Below, piece by piece: positions 1-12,569 of a DNA stretch of 64,000 nucleotides. The notes below the pieces were generated by a model, which saw nothing but the letters and a program-made list of their open reading frames with translations, had not been told where the DNA came from and did not search any database. The stretch is from contig JAMFTS010000055.1 of assembly GCA_028095005.1 (NCBI GenBank), positions 1-64,000 of the forward strand, in the 5' to 3' direction. Position 1 is the stretch's first letter, and each line of letters starts with the position of its first letter. The DNA comes from Rhynchospora pubera (Eukaryota > Streptophyta > Magnoliopsida > Poales > Cyperaceae). Both the position numbers and the translations under genes were made by a program.

Positions 1-995
1 TTGGGATAGTATTTAAAATATTGGAAACATGTTACAAAATAAGATAATAGAAAGTGTTTTGTTTGATCAGATTGCATTTCCTGCCTCAATAATATCTCCC
101 GAATGGGCTCTTTATTTAATATGGATTATTGGATTAAAGAACCAGACAAATGATAACAACATATGGAATTAATTAATACATTTTATATCTAAACGGATAC
201 AAATTAAATCTTCATATTAATTAGGTGATAAATGTCCCTTAATGAAATCACTCGGACAGCGTAAAATTGTGCGCAGCCATTTTTTGTTTGCACAAAAGTA
301 CAAAACTAGACAAAACGATAAAATAACCAAGTTATCAGTAATTTAAAACATCTATGCATTTATTTAAAAAAGCATTTCTAGTGTACAAAAATTGCCATAT
401 ATTTACATCAGTAATCAGTATATTTGATATGATCTTCAATGCTATAAAATTTCTTTTGTGATTACAGGATCTATCTATATATATGATTAATTTATGTGTC
501 ACTGCTACCATAAAAAGGAAACAAACAATCTTGTCTAAAGTAAAATTTTATAATTACAGATGGATTCTCATAGCAATTGAAATTTCGTGTTAAATTTGTT
601 ATATTTTAAAAATATTTTAATTGCCCGTGAAGCAACTTAAAATTTCAAATGTTTATCTTGTAGTAAAATATTCAATGGATGATAAAAAAGAGTTCCTAAT
701 TACATCAACATTCACATAGACCATATTTATATAACAGATTAACAGACACCTTTTAATTTATAATATTCAATTAATTAAGACAATATAAAACAAAATTGCA
801 TATATGTAATGTTTAAAATGCATGGTTACTCAACTATCCTTTTGATAACAGATCTATTCATATTGTATTAGTGATGAAAATTTTTGATATTGGGTATTGT
901 TGGAAAAACTAATGTGAAGATGCGAGCCGATCGAGATGTTTCTAGAAATTTTGGGATCACGCCAGGGGAAGAAAACGGACCGATGCCAATCAAAA
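1..995. other. AT-rich intergenic DNA
   Basis: No reading frame here has the length, composition or splice signals of a gene, and I recognise no repeat family. The short ORFs on the minus strand near 850-1300 look like chance frames. Confidence 0.6.
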
Positions 996-1120
996 GGGAC
1001 ACAAATTGATTGAGTGATATCATACAAATAAAATCGATCATTATGTGCATGATTGGACCTAAATTGATTGAGTGATATCATTCGCATGCCTTGGACCTAA
1101 ATTGGTTGATTGATATTATT
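996..1120. repeat. Short degenerate direct repeats
   Basis: Three copies of a roughly 28-bp motif with the core ATTGATTGAGTGATATCAT lie at about 996-1023, 1054-1081 and 1093-1120. The third is diverged (TTGGTTGATTGATATTATT). Spacing is irregular. No function is suggested. Confidence 0.6.
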
Positions 1121-1385
1121 GGGTTTGTCTCTGATTCTCCGAGGGACCTACAGGCTACAGGTGACACATTAGAACATTTTTCCCCACAATTAATTCTGTC
1201 ATTATGTAAAATAAAATGAACAAGAGACGTGAGACTTGAAAAGGATAGTCTACTTGACCAAAACACTGTTGGATTTATTGTTATTGAATATTGACACACA
1301 ACATAAATTCATTTAAGCTTTATGGATCTTCTGAACATTTTTGGTGATAAACTTAATTATTGTCCTAGTAGAGTGAGACATGCAT

Positions 1386-1528
1386 GGGAACCAGCTCTTG
1401 GTCTAGTGACAAAGAGCAATACATCTCAAGTGAGAGGTCGTAAATTCGAAATTCGGCTGGAGAGTTTTTTATAGACATTTAATTTAGAAATTAGTTGGGA
1501 GTCTCAATTTATCTTTTAAAAAAAAAAT
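1386..1528 (+). mobile_element. tRNA-derived SINE with 12-bp target duplication
   Basis: The element begins ACCAGCTCTTGGTCTAGTG, which contains a pol III A-box-like TGGTCTAGTG. A degenerate B-box region (TCGTAAATTCGAAATTC) follows, then a tRNA-unrelated body with TAGACATTTAATTTA and an A-rich tail. It is bracketed by the perfect direct repeat TGAGACATGCAT (1374-1385 and 1529-1540), the mark of LINE-mediated insertion. The same family recurs at 55548-55708 and, inverted and truncated, at 55750-55847. The degenerate B box suggests an older copy. Confidence 0.85.
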
Positions 1529-2141
1529 TGAGACATGCATACTGGAGGAATTTTCATACATACAAGAATGAAAATGTAGACGGCACGTGTCAAAAAAGGA
1601 ATGTTGGAATAAAAATGATTGATGTGAGAATAAGAATAGTGCTATTCTAATAAACTTTTCGCCGGATTATCGAAATACTGCCATTTTGATTGCTTTTTTG
1701 TGTCTAACTACCAAATTCGAGTTTAGAAATTGTTGTGTAATCATAAATTAACGATTAACCTCCACTCACCCAAACATACTAGCTGGAGGGAAAAGGAGCA
1801 AGGGCTGAGGGTAACAAACAAATAATTAAACGTACGTATTTTAAATAATATTGATTCAAGAAACACAATTTATTAATTGATGCTTGAATGAACTAAAAAA
1901 ATGTTTACCAAACATCTCAATGGATCATAATTTAATTAACTCCTCTTATATTTTATATATTGTGGAGAAGATGCTATATATCAAGGCAATTACAACAGTG
2001 CTCCAATAAAAAATAAGAAAAATGTCACATATTAAATGTAAAGAACCCAAATACTATGGTTTCTCAGTGCTTCAAAATTAGTAGATAGACTGATGCAAAC
2101 TCATACGAAAAGATCGCCATCGTCCACAAGAATGTGGCACT

Positions 2142-3914
2142 TTAAAGCTCAGCCTTGAAGTTCACTTTAGCGTCATACTTATGCTTGACTTGATAGCCAG
2201 CCGGGATAACATCGTTTGCCTCGAGTTTTTTCCCACCAGGAGTGGTTATTCTGATGGAGAACGGTGCTTTCAGATGATGGGGAGTGTCAAGTCTCCAGAT
2301 TTTACCCCATGACTGCTTCATCGGTGTCCATGTGGAAGAACCAGCTTCCTTGAGTTCGAGGTTGGTGAGTTCGCCTTCACCATTTTGGTACTCGGTCAAC
2401 AAAGCCAAGTAGTTTTCGTTCGAGCCTTCCTCAACATGGAAGTTGATATTGAGGCCCTTGTAGTCGCAAGGAACCCTAAAAAGCCAAATTTATGTTGTAT
2501 CTAATTAATGAAAACATCTAATAATGACTCTGGAGAAGAATTTAAAGTTAACACCAGTAAAGTGTGAAACTCAATAGAATAAGCCATCAGCTTTTAAGTC
2601 AACTAGAAGTGGTAAAATCAAAGACTGATTAATGTTTAAATGAGTGCTTACCTCTTAACCAGAGTAGCTAGTCTTCCTGCTTGGTGAAGCAAGTGTTCCT
2701 TACCAGGCAATGCCAACCTACCGAATGCAATGCCGGACATATCAAAGTGATACTCTGTATCCACACAGGGAAAAAATATGCACTCATCGGTGATTGTAAT
2801 GAGTTTGGCTTCACCAGAGCATAGCGGGTGACTTGTGCATTTCATCTGAAACAGTGGAAGATCTTGTTAATTTCATGGGTTGGTATTTTGGAATGCAAAT
2901 ATAAAGGTTTCTGCATCGTTGTTAGGAGTATCAGAATATCATTTGCAATTATACATCATGAAAGTGATCCATGAAGGAAAATACATATATATTTGGAATT
3001 TAGACAGAAAAACACTTGAAAGATTAACTAAGAAGATGCATGTATGCAATTCATTCCTCTGGTTTTTTTTAAATGCCTAGAAAACGCTTTTCTTTAAAAT
3101 AATTTCTTCATTAAATGGAGTGAACAGGATTGATTATGAAACAGATTTACAAGCGCTAGCACAATGGGTCATTCTTAGTTCCCAAAAGTAACTAACCAAG
3201 AAGCAAGAACCGCAACCCTTGCCTCCTTTCCAGGTGACCTTGCTACCGCATGAAGTCATTGAATTGAAAGGGGGTAAGTTTATGTTCTTGAACCCGCATT
3301 TACCACCTGTATGCATTTGAAAAAAATCAAGGACATCATAAATACTTCGCAAATTAATCAATGATTTCTTTATAAAATACATATTACGTACCCCTTGGAT
3401 TCTGAAAATATTAATCAGAACAAATTACTATGGCTCCGTTTGGATACGGGCGGGAATAAGGGAATAGCCCTCTTCTTTATTCCTAACTATCTAAATTCTT
3501 CACAAAATTACACACTTTCCAATATTATTCCTTTTATTCCTTAGCGATCCAAACGGACTCTATTTGTCTTGTACCGTGCCACAACAAATAACTTTTTTTT
3601 TATGTTCTTTTATTGGAGTAATAAGGATGACTCACATGTTTGGAGCTTCAAAAGTTTTGAACTTATTCTATCGTACCATCTGAGTTACTAAAATATAATA
3701 TAAAGCAAATGCTATTTTCTTTATAGTGTGTGTTAAAAACAAACGTCAAAAAATATTATTACGTACCATTGTCTTCAGGCCCAGATTCATTTTCTTTTCC
3801 ATAAAATGTGGAACTGGCTGGAATCCAGCCATCGTGGGCACTGGAGGGTCCCGCAACAGATACACCAAAAAGGGAGGCGATAGCAATAAGAGCTAAGGGA
3901 TAATTAAAAGCCAT
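2142..3914 (-). CDS. Beta-expansin (group-1 pollen allergen family)
   Basis: A secreted wall-loosening protein that weakens non-covalent contacts between cellulose and matrix polymers without hydrolysis. Four exons read on the minus strand: 3914-3767, 3306-3197, 2845-2652 and 2475-2142, all with GT-AG introns and intact frame, giving 261 residues, usual for the family. Seen: a hydrophobic signal peptide at the N terminus, a six-Cys DPBB domain from about residue 50 with KNINLPPFNSMTSCG, GKGCGSC and the HFD motif, and a C-terminal CBM63 domain with conserved Trp residues (about 165-261). The residue after GSC reads FLMKCTSHP because the donor is GTTAGT. Intron 1 carries a MITE. The family match is strong; the subgroup (pollen or vegetative EXPB) cannot be decided. 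Confidence 0.93.
3432..3560. mobile_element. MITE with GGCTCCGTTTGGAT termini in expansin intron 1
   Basis: A 129-bp stretch starts GGCTCCGTTTGGATAC and ends with the near reverse complement ATCCAAACGGACTC, flanked by TAT on both sides. The interior holds the same CTTCACAAAATTACACACTT block seen in the elements near 40150, 40847 and 57532. A non-autonomous DNA transposon is likely; the short TSD leaves the superfamily open, possibly PIF/Harbinger. Confidence 0.75.
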
Positions 3915-3996
3915 TTTTTTTTTTTTTTACTTTTCAAATAAGATAAAAGGAGGTGATGAGAGAGAGGGATGATTTCTGCTTGCTCGATCCGGATGT

Positions 3997-4004
3997 TATT
4001 TATA
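3997..4004 (-). promoter_or_regulatory. TATA box of the beta-expansin gene
   Basis: Read on the minus strand this is TATAAATA, about 83 bp upstream of the expansin start codon, a usual TATA-to-ATG spacing with a short 5' leader. Confidence 0.6.
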
Positions 4005-4014
4005 GGTGAATTGT

Positions 4015-5470
4015 GCTCCTCAATTATGCGTGTGCTATGCTATCTGATTGATTGTCATATGATAATTTTTAGATGACAATGAGTTGGCCATTATAGTTAA
4101 CCATTGGTTTCAATCAAGTTCCAAGATGTTGCTTAATTTAGTGAAACATCATCTCTGACTAATTTTGACAAAACTTTTCATTTTAACGGTTAGCAAGAAA
4201 TCTAATCATAAAGCTCCATATGTAATAGTTGTATGCCGCTAGACTGGAAATCTTATATGAGTGCTGTAATAAATTGTTAGTTGTAGTAGCAGAGTCGTGA
4301 GTCGTGACCACGGCAATGCTTGAACCTAACAGTTAAGTTCTTTGGGTGATCAGATGTAATTCCTTGCAACTATTTAATGACAATGGTTTTCTACAACCAA
4401 AAATTATGTTATCGATTAATCAAGCAGTTAAACAGAGGATCATTTGCCCATTGTGAATAAGGAGTTAGTTTGACGCTAAACACTGTAAAAAAAGACGTGT
4501 GTGCCCATTGTATTTCTGTGTAATATCTAGATCTTATTTTGTTATTATTTAAAATAGAGTAATTAAGTAAATTTTAGTACATTCCCTCTGAAAGTATAAG
4601 AATGCACTCCAATAAGCGTTGAACAAAATTTGTATAGAACCTTTCTGTTATATTTTCTCTGTTCAGAATAATCACTTCTTAATATATATCACGTATCAAC
4701 AAATTGGGCTCGAGCTGTAGGCACAATAAAAAGGCCTTCATGGATATATAAAGTATTCACAAAAAAAAAAAAGCTTGGTGAATTTAGACAACTCAGTCTT
4801 TATATTAATATAATATATATATATCGATGATAATAGATAGGATACAAATGTGGCAGATACAAAATGGTGTAACGACATATATATGATTCTGCAAATCATT
4901 TTAGTATTAATTGATGCCTTCCTCACCTGTTGGCTCTTGCAAGTTCATGGTGATGTTTACTTCAAAGCAAGTGCTGGAGATTTCATGGTTATGTACATTC
5001 AAATTATACTTTCATCAGAGATTAAAATAAACAATTGTCAACAGAAATGAAAAAATAAAACAAAAAACGAAAAAGATCAAGTGATATAGAAAGGTTCCAC
5101 AATTTTTTCCAACAATAGACAATTTTAACTGATACATCAACTATATTGGTCGAATAAGAAATGCAAAAGAGCACATTACCAAAACAAGCTATTTAGAAAA
5201 GCAAGGGAAAAAACACAGTCACCCGCACAAAAAGGAGAACAAAAAAAAAAAAAAAAGATAACCAACAAATTAACAGCCGCCAACTTATAAAACATAGAAG
5301 CAAGACGAGACAGATGTCGAGGCAGAGGAGCATCTACTATACCTGCTCGACCCGAATTACCACATTATGTCTTGCACCGCAGCAATTGCAAATTGATGTT
5401 CCATGCCTCCATGGTATGCCATCGTTGCTCTCACCATGGCTTGACGGCAACATCTTTCGGCCTAACCAGC
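4015..5470. other. Intergenic DNA without recognised gene
   Basis: AT-rich sequence with short homopolymers and a TA-rich patch near 4800. A 66-codon plus-strand ORF at 4850-5050 has no recognisable domain. It might be remnant 5' sequence of the adjoining transporter pseudogene, but I see no matching motif. Confidence 0.5.
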
Positions 5471-5477
5471 AAATGCA

Positions 5478-7315
5478 AATGGGAGGATGTAATTATAATC
5501 ATTGGCTTCTTGGCTGTGCAAAGTAGCAATGCTACTTTACCCCCTCTTTCTCGTCTGTTTTAGCAGCCTGCTGACTGCAATATTTCTTTTATTTTTCTTA
5601 TTTTTATATCATTATTCTTTTATTTGATTCAATTGAGGCTTCCTTTCAGTACGGACATTATTTTACCATTTTTCCCCTTTTTACCGCTAATTCATATTTC
5701 TCATCATTCTTTCTAGCATTGGGAGGGTGCATGAAGTCCTAATTTTTCTGAGTATATACCAACAATATGTATCGGTTTAAAATTGGCTAAAACATGCAAA
5801 CATTCTTTTTAGGTAACTGCTTTTCAAGTGCTAATAATGATTGGAATGAAGAGAACATCGCCTGCAATTGCCGTAACATTGCCAAACCTAGCACCAGGCA
5901 TCATCTTCAGGTAAAATCTCAATATGTATATACCATTATTTAACATCCAAATTACCTAGATATATAATATTTCAAATTATTATTTGTTTTATCCAAATTA
6001 CTTCACGACCAATTGGGTTGGATCTTATTTACTTTGTTACTATATGCAGTACGTCAGTATAAACTTTTGGATCATAAGAAAGAACGAGAGAGTAGTCTAG
6101 TCTGACAAAACTCATGTGCTTTCAAATTAATTGCTGTTATAGGTTTGATAAAGTTGATCTCATATGCTTCTACACACGAGCAAAAATACTAGGCACCTTG
6201 TGTGTTTGGGTGGAGCCATAAGCCATTGTCATTGACTCATTAGCTTCCTCCAAATACCCTCTGACCCAGAGCTAAATGCAGCTAACACTCCACCCATCAT
6301 CCGTTGTCTATGCCTTCTGGTGGAAGTTCTTGTTGTATCGTGTTGCATTGTTCTTCAGGTATTCCATCACAGTCTATCCCTTTAATTTGTGACCACTTTT
6401 TAGTTTCGAAAATATATTTTCCAGATCTGATATATATGAAATAGTTTTCTGTAAGTTTTGCTTCACTTAAGCTCTTGTTTGTTGTTTATATAGGCGACGA
6501 CAATGATTGATTTTCCAGCACTTTTTGACATTATGCAGCATCACATCCTTCATCAGAGAAGGATTTACGGCATTATTTCAAGTAATGGTGGAAGGGAAGG
6601 TCGGCATAGGATCCCCATTAATCAATCCGAGTTTTATAGCAGGCCTTATATGTTCTTATGGTATCAAGTTTCTAGACCTGAATTTGCAACAAGCTTACTT
6701 CGTTAGTTATATTTGCCAAAATCGGCAGACAATTCCTTCAAAAAGGTTTTCCTTCTTAATAAAGGAAGAAGATCTTTGATTTGTCATTGTCAAATGTAGG
6801 GAAATGTGGCAAGCTCAATATGTGTAGCATTTAGCGCATCTGCACATGGGCAGAAAAGATAAAGGGGCCAGTTATGGTGTCCATATTCAACCCTATCTGC
6901 ACAGACTGCACTGTTGGTACAGGCGTACAGCTATCCTGTAAGCTATCTACTTGAACCAAATTTTCAGCTCTCTTCTTCTTTTAACGACTAATGGAGAAGG
7001 CCCACAAGTCTATCATCTAATATCGTCAATGGAAGAGGAGACATTGTAATACACCAAAACGAAGATATAACTAATTAAATGAAATGTATAAAAATATGAT
7101 CAGACTTGCAATTAAATGACAAACACTGGTTTCTTCTAAAAGAAATCGACAACCTATGAGTACCCAAAAAGCTTGGCTTTCATTTTCCTAATAAAATGTT
7201 TTTGGCTGCTTTCACAGGATGGTTGGAATGATTTTTCTATTCTGTGGGCTATACATAGTTCTATGGGCGAAGACGATAGAAGGTACGGTACAGCTTGTAG
7301 AAATTCTTAGGTAAA
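5478..7315 (+). pseudogene. WAT1-related (nodulin MtN21/EamA) transporter pseudogene
   Basis: WAT1-related proteins are ten-helix EamA-fold membrane transporters. Pieces of one appear in order on the plus strand: WEDVIIIIGFLAVQ (5490-5530); VTAFQVLIMIGMKRTSPAIA and PNLAPGIIF (5813-5910, then GT); FDKVDLIC...RAKILGTL (about 6142-6200); TMIDFPA (about 6500) continuing in another frame as FTALFQV then EGKVGIGSPL; GPVMVSIFNPI (6868-6905); and GMVGMIFLFCGLYIVLWAKTIEG (about 7218-7283). The frame shifts after LGTLC near 6200 and again near 6520, stops follow, and several helices are missing. The pieces resemble the Arabidopsis At5g47470 subgroup as I recall it. It cannot encode a working transporter. 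Confidence 0.85.
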
Positions 7316-7869
7316 TTTCTTTTCTTTTTTTTCCTGTGAAAAGCTAACCGTACCAATTTTAGAAAAACAAAATTAACGGACAGATAAAAATAAAATTCGT
7401 ACAGTACAGGCCTAACTAAACATACTGTTTATTTCAATGTGGTTCAAAATTGTTGACGTTTTCGTAGATAATGTATTTCATTTTCCTAGAAAGCGCATAC
7501 TTTAGAAGAATAAATATGGTGTAAGTGACAGCACAAGAGAGACGCTTTCCTCTGAGAAGCACTGACGCGCTGTACATCCTAAATGCATAAATTCCTGTTA
7601 ATAGTTTTCCAATCAGATTGTTTTAACAATGGAATTCTATGTATTATATGAAATCGTATTTTTGAGGAAAACAGATACAACAAGCTACTGTGAAATTATG
7701 AAGGGCCAAATTATGTTACATTATTTTATTCCCCAATGTCTATTTGTACAAACCTAAATCGTAAAAAAATAGCAAGTGCGTCAAAACTTGGAACAAAAAT
7801 AATAAAAATAAATAACATCTTCCTCGAACTCCTCCTTGGAGAAAGAATATGACCTCTTACTTGCGGATT

Positions 7870-10800
7870 CTAAAAATCAGCTGAACCAGGGGTTCGAGGA
7901 AATGGTATCGCATCTCTAATGTTTTCAATTCCAGTTGCAAATTGCACAAGCCTCTCAAATCCAAGCCCAAAGCCAGCATGGGGAACTACCAAAAATGGGC
8001 AAGAGTCAAGTTTTCGAATTTTCAAAAAGAGTTGATATGAAATATGAATATTCGACCAAACAATTAAATAAAAAAAAAAACAATGAAAACATCTGTTGTG
8101 TTTCTGTGTGTGTGACGCAACGAGGGAGGCAACAGGAGAGGAAGGAAAGGGAGAAGAATACCAGAGCCAAAGCGCCTAAGGTCAAGGTACCACCAGTAGC
8201 TCTCTTTATTGAGATTTAATTCCTCTAAGCGTGCCTCTAGATAATCTAATCTCTCTTCTCTTTGGCTTCCTCCTATTAGCTCTCCTATCTACAATCAAAT
8301 GAACATTAGCTATCTATATGTCAGCCGGGTCAAAATGTCGGTAAATCAGAACTACAAGTGCCCTTATAAATTTGAATACTAAATATAAGTTTTTCTTAAA
8401 GTTGCAAAAGTTGCCTATGCAGGCAGCTTTTCCCTATCACTAGTTAGTACAAATGCGCCCCCACCGCCCCCCCCCCCCTCATAAACAGCAAGTGAAAAAA
8501 AAACTTAAGATTAAGATGCTAAAACAAACCCTAGGGACCAAGAGGTCCATGGCTGCCACAGTTTTTTCATCATCATTTTGCCTCATGTAAAATGCCTTGA
8601 TTTCCTACCAAAACAAGAACAAATCAAATCAAACATCATTTTAAATAATATGGAGATCTCTTTATAGAATAAGCATGAAAACCTACCTTAGGATAATCTC
8701 GAATTATTACAGGACTGCCACCAAAAACCTGTTCTGTAATATATCTTTCATGCTCACTTTGCAAATCTAACCCCCATTTTACCTAATATTGCAGAAAGAA
8801 ACAAGGTGTCATCATTGGCAGAGAACGTATATATCCAATGGCAAAATGTTATTTATGCAACGAACAGGAGTCCACTAAAATGATGTGTTTACACACACAT
8901 GCAAGCAAACGAAAATTTAAAAGTACATAGCATTTTAAAATATGAATTACCGGGAATTCAAATTTCTTTTTGGATTTGACTAGCAAATCAATGGCATCAG
9001 TGTAAGACAATTGCACAAAGCTTTTCTCAACAACATCCTATCAACAAAGACAAAACTGAATCTTATTAAATTAAATTTTACCAATATCCATTTGAATAAA
9101 CTAAGAAAAATGTCGGGTCATACATTTAAACGATTTATTATTCCTTTCTCAATCCAAGTATTGAAAAATTCCATATCTTCTTTACAATTTTCTAGGACAT
9201 ACTTTACCTGCATGCACCAAAATAAAAATATATATTAAAAATAAATTACTTTAAGGAAACAAAAAAAATAGTAAGCTATAAAGAAAAGGAAGGATATAAT
9301 CAGTCATAACATAGCTGAGGGAGGCTCAGCTCAAAAGGTGCGTGGTGCTTTGTAATAAATAAAGTCTAAAGTCTAAAGTCTAAGCCTTTTATCCCAAACA
9401 AGTTGGGGTAGGCTAGAAATGACACCCCGACCCTGGTCATTTTTTGTATATATGGCTGAGTTTTTACGCTGGCTCGCCAAGCCTATCCAAGCATGCGGGC
9501 TTGAACCCTGGACCTCTTAGAAGAGAGCCAAGTGCTCTTACCACCTGAGCTACCAGACCACATGCAGGTAAAGTAAAATAAGTAAAATAAAAAAATCCAG
9601 ACATCTAATAAATGGATTAACATAAGTAAAATAAGGAGAAGACATACTACATACTGGAGATAAGCAGTGGCACATGCCATGTCATCATTCAAATCCGCAA
9701 ATGCCAATTCAGGTTCTATCATCTGCCATGAAATAATAGATAAATAACTTTAAAGCTAATAACTCCTTGCTCAGAAGTAGAAAAACAAAGAGAAGTGATA
9801 AAAGATCTTTGTACCCAAAATTCAGCAAGATGTCGTGAGGTATTGGAGTTTTCAGCTCTGAATGTTGGGCCAAATGTATAAATCTAGATGGAACAAATAC
9901 AGAGAAAAAAACAACATAACATAAATAATTGCAGAAGCACATAGTTTAATAAGTTAAAAAATGCATTTGATTGGTAGAAAAAGAAGAGAGAATGTACATC
10001 AGATAAAGCACATGCATATGTTTCACCATTTAACTGCCCTGACACTGTCAAAAATGCAGGTTTTCCAAAGAAATCCTTACAATAAAAAAAATTCTGTATC
10101 AGAAAATCAAAATTCACATTAAGGTCGATACTCGATAACAATACATCAGTTGATTCCCACGAGGTAAAGAAAGTAGTGGTTTTAGTTCATAATTAAAAGC
10201 TTAGTTCCATCTTTTGTACCTGGGACCAGTCAATTTTTCCATCCTTTGTAGTAGGAATTTTAGAGACATTGAAATTGTTACCTTCAGTGTCATTTTGAAT
10301 CTGCAACATTTTAGGAAAAACAAATAGTTAGGCAAGTGAGAATCAAATTGAAGGAGCTAAAATATAATCACACAAATAACCTTGAAAAGATACAAGTTTT
10401 TATATGACAGTCAAAAAGTACAATGTCGATATATGTACAGCATTAGGACTTAGTGCTTTGAGAGAGGTCGATGATTGCTCGTTTTTACATAGCTGAGGAC
10501 TTCATTTTTAGGACTGTTGTTTATAATTTTTCTGCCGATAAAACAAACAATTGGTGAAAGAAAGAAAGACACAATGAGACTCACAGATTCTACAGAAATA
10601 TAAGACCGGTTTCCTCTCTGGGTTTCCAGGGGACTATGGGATTTTAAAAGGGGAAAAAATATAACCAGAAAACTTATTATATTTAATCAGGGAACATGAG
10701 AGAGAGATACCAATGTAGTGACATAAAATTGTTCACCCGCACCTTCGCAATCGGATGCAGTTATAATCGGGCTTGAAACCCATACAAAACCATTTTCTTG

Positions 10801-12359
10801 GAAGAACTTATGTGTTGCATATGCCAATGCATTTCTCACCCTTGTTACCTACGCACAGAAATAATTTGACCTGAATAAAAGTAGTAAGAACCTTTTTTTT
10901 AACTATTATTAGATAAAGAGAATGAAAAATGTTTTTTCTAATTTAGATATGGCCCAAAAAAGTAAGAAGATACAATTTATTTGAGATTTCTGGTAATAGT
11001 AGAGTACAGATTTAAGATTTCATATCAACAGTCAGGCCTCGAACCAGTAAGTGCAACCGGGTCACAATACTGAAATTTTGTATTTTAAGGTGTTTCTTGC
11101 AATTACATGTTTGGATGGTCTATTTAAGTTCTAAAAACACAAAGGCGCAAAGGGGAACAACAATTTATTAATAAGTTTTCAAATGGATTTAAATGGTAAT
11201 GTCCAGATGATAACAAATTTACCGCACTGAAAGTGTTTGTTCGAGGACGCAAATGAGCTATGCTTCTCAAAAATTCTCTAGTAGCTCTCTTCTTTTGTAT
11301 TGGATAAGTTGTGGTATCACTTCTTCCAATCTGGAAACAGTAACAAAACAATAATCATAACGAATTCTCATTTAAGAATTAACACAACTTGAAAAAAAAA
11401 ATCCGGTTAAAATTGCAAATTCAGCCAGTTATTGTTTGTGACTTTTTTTTTTCATTCAGTCTATAGGCGTGTAAGCGCGTGCTTTCCGTTTAAAGATGTA
11501 ATAAGCCCAAGTGATGGGTATGTGCGGCTGAAATGGCTAAAGAGGAGCAACATTACGGTGCGTTGGTACCCATGTATTATGAGGTACAACTTGACAGAGA
11601 AAAAAGATCCCAAAGTTGTTAATGAAGTTCTGAGGAAAGAGAAATACCACAACAAGTCGGGTGACCTTCAGTTCAATCTTTTGTTTAGCCCCTTGGCTTG
11701 GTACGACTGTGCCCACTATCAGGATTGATGCGCCCGTTGTAACTGCTCCCGACTCAATCTTGTACGCAATGTAAATGAAGTTAATTCAATAAAAATGACA
11801 TTACCTTTTTTTTTTAAATGAAACAAAAAAGAGATATCAAAAGTACCTGATCATAGCCTTCTGCATCAGATGTCATAACACATTGCATATTAGACAAGCA
11901 TGAGCCATCATTGACCTAGATTATTGTTAAGATAATATTGTTAAAACCAGACAAAATACAAACCTTACAAGTTCAGTTCTTTCTGTGATGGCGTTGGCGC
12001 ATATAATACTAGTCAGTAAATACCTCAATGAAGGTAACGCTGCTTTGGACTCTGCAAGTGCGGACCCACCCTCTGACAGTCAAGTCCTTTCCGACCCAAT
12101 CCAACCCTTGGTCGGGTCCACCTTTGACCTCGTCTATCCTCAATCTCTTCCTAAAGTCCTTCACTGTCTCTCCCAACTGGGAGGCGGCTTCGGCTGGCTC
12201 GGCTGTGCGAGCCGAGACTGAACTGGCGCAGAGGAATCGGCGATTGCTAGCTCCGACGATTGGAATTAGAGAGGCGACACGGCTTGCGGGCGTTCGGAAA
12301 CGGCTCGAGAGGAGCAAAGTTGCGGCGCGCCGAGTCACAGCCGCAGCTGCTCCCGCCAT
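7870..12359 (-). CDS. Asparagine--tRNA ligase, chloroplastic/mitochondrial
   Basis: Charges tRNA-Asn with asparagine in organelles. Fifteen exons join in frame to 549 residues: 12359-12024, 11915-11847, 11758-11648, 11330-11223, 10848-10711, 10300-10220, 10075-9998, 9883-9815, 9722-9648, 9207-9124, 9037-8951, 8782-8687, 8604-8530, 8288-8162, 7985-7870. Residues 1-60 are rich in Ala, Arg and Ser with few acidic residues, a typical dual-targeting presequence. An OB-fold anticodon-binding domain follows (about 85-170; VRGWVRTCRVQSSVTFIEV). The class II core has motif 2 near TFRAENSN (314-321) and motif 3 GFGLGFER (516-523). Length fits plant organellar AsnRS (Arabidopsis NS1/OVA8 type). The composite viral element ends about 210 bp upstream. 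Intron 9 holds a SINE and intron 13 a C-run. Confidence 0.95.
8469..8480. repeat. Poly-C run in AsnRS intron 13
   Basis: About twelve consecutive C follow CCACCG inside the intron between exons 14 and 13. It is a simple homopolymer with no sign of function; its length may be imprecise in the assembly. Confidence 0.7.
9355..9563 (-). mobile_element. Au-like tRNA-derived SINE in AsnRS intron 9
   Basis: Read on the minus strand from 9563, it starts with a tRNA-like head: TGGTAGCTCAGGTGG (A box), then GGTCCAGGGTTCAAGCCC (B box GGTTCAAGCC). The 3' part carries CCTACCCCAACTTGTTTGGG, which resembles the 3' end of plant Au SINEs as I know them. The tail is three copies of AAAGTCT (plus-strand reading, from 9361) instead of a plain T-rich tail. 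It lies in the same orientation as the host gene. No clean target duplication was found. Confidence 0.8.
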
Positions 12360-12569
12360 TTGTTAGCGCTAAATCTATCCTATGCACAATGGTTTATGGT
12401 TCTGGGTGCGGGTGCAGCCGTGCAGAGGAGAGGAGAAGTGCTTAGATGGAGGAATGGGATAGAAAGAGCGCACGTGATTTCGGCGTGGTTTTTGGTCCTC
12501 GACTTCCCGGAGAAAAAAAAAACAATTGCAACAGTGAAAATTAGAAAAGAAAAAGTAGTTTTATTATAC
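12360..12569 (-). promoter_or_regulatory. Short upstream region of the AsnRS gene
   Basis: Only about 210 bp separate the AsnRS start codon from the composite viral/Helitron element. The segment is relatively GC-rich (GGTTCTGGGTGCGGGTGCAGCC near 12399), without a clear TATA box. The core promoter should lie here or have been pushed away by the insertion. Confidence 0.4.

Noticed and set aside
3391..3400. Possible 10-bp micro-exon in expansin intron 1
   Set aside because: AG-AATCCAAGGG-GT looks like an exon with splice sites, but including 10 bases breaks the frame, whereas direct joining of 3767 to 3306 gives the conserved DNGGKCGF.
9490..9560. tRNA gene on minus
   Set aside because: It has pol III boxes but belongs to a SINE with an Au-like 3' body, and the acceptor stem does not pair.
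11432..11728. 98-codon plus-strand ORF
   Set aside because: It lies antisense over AsnRS exon 3 (11758-11648) and the following intron. The minus-strand exon has conserved protein sequence; this frame does not.
12028..12366. 112-codon plus-strand ORF
   Set aside because: Antisense shadow of AsnRS exon 1, caused by its GC-rich presequence.
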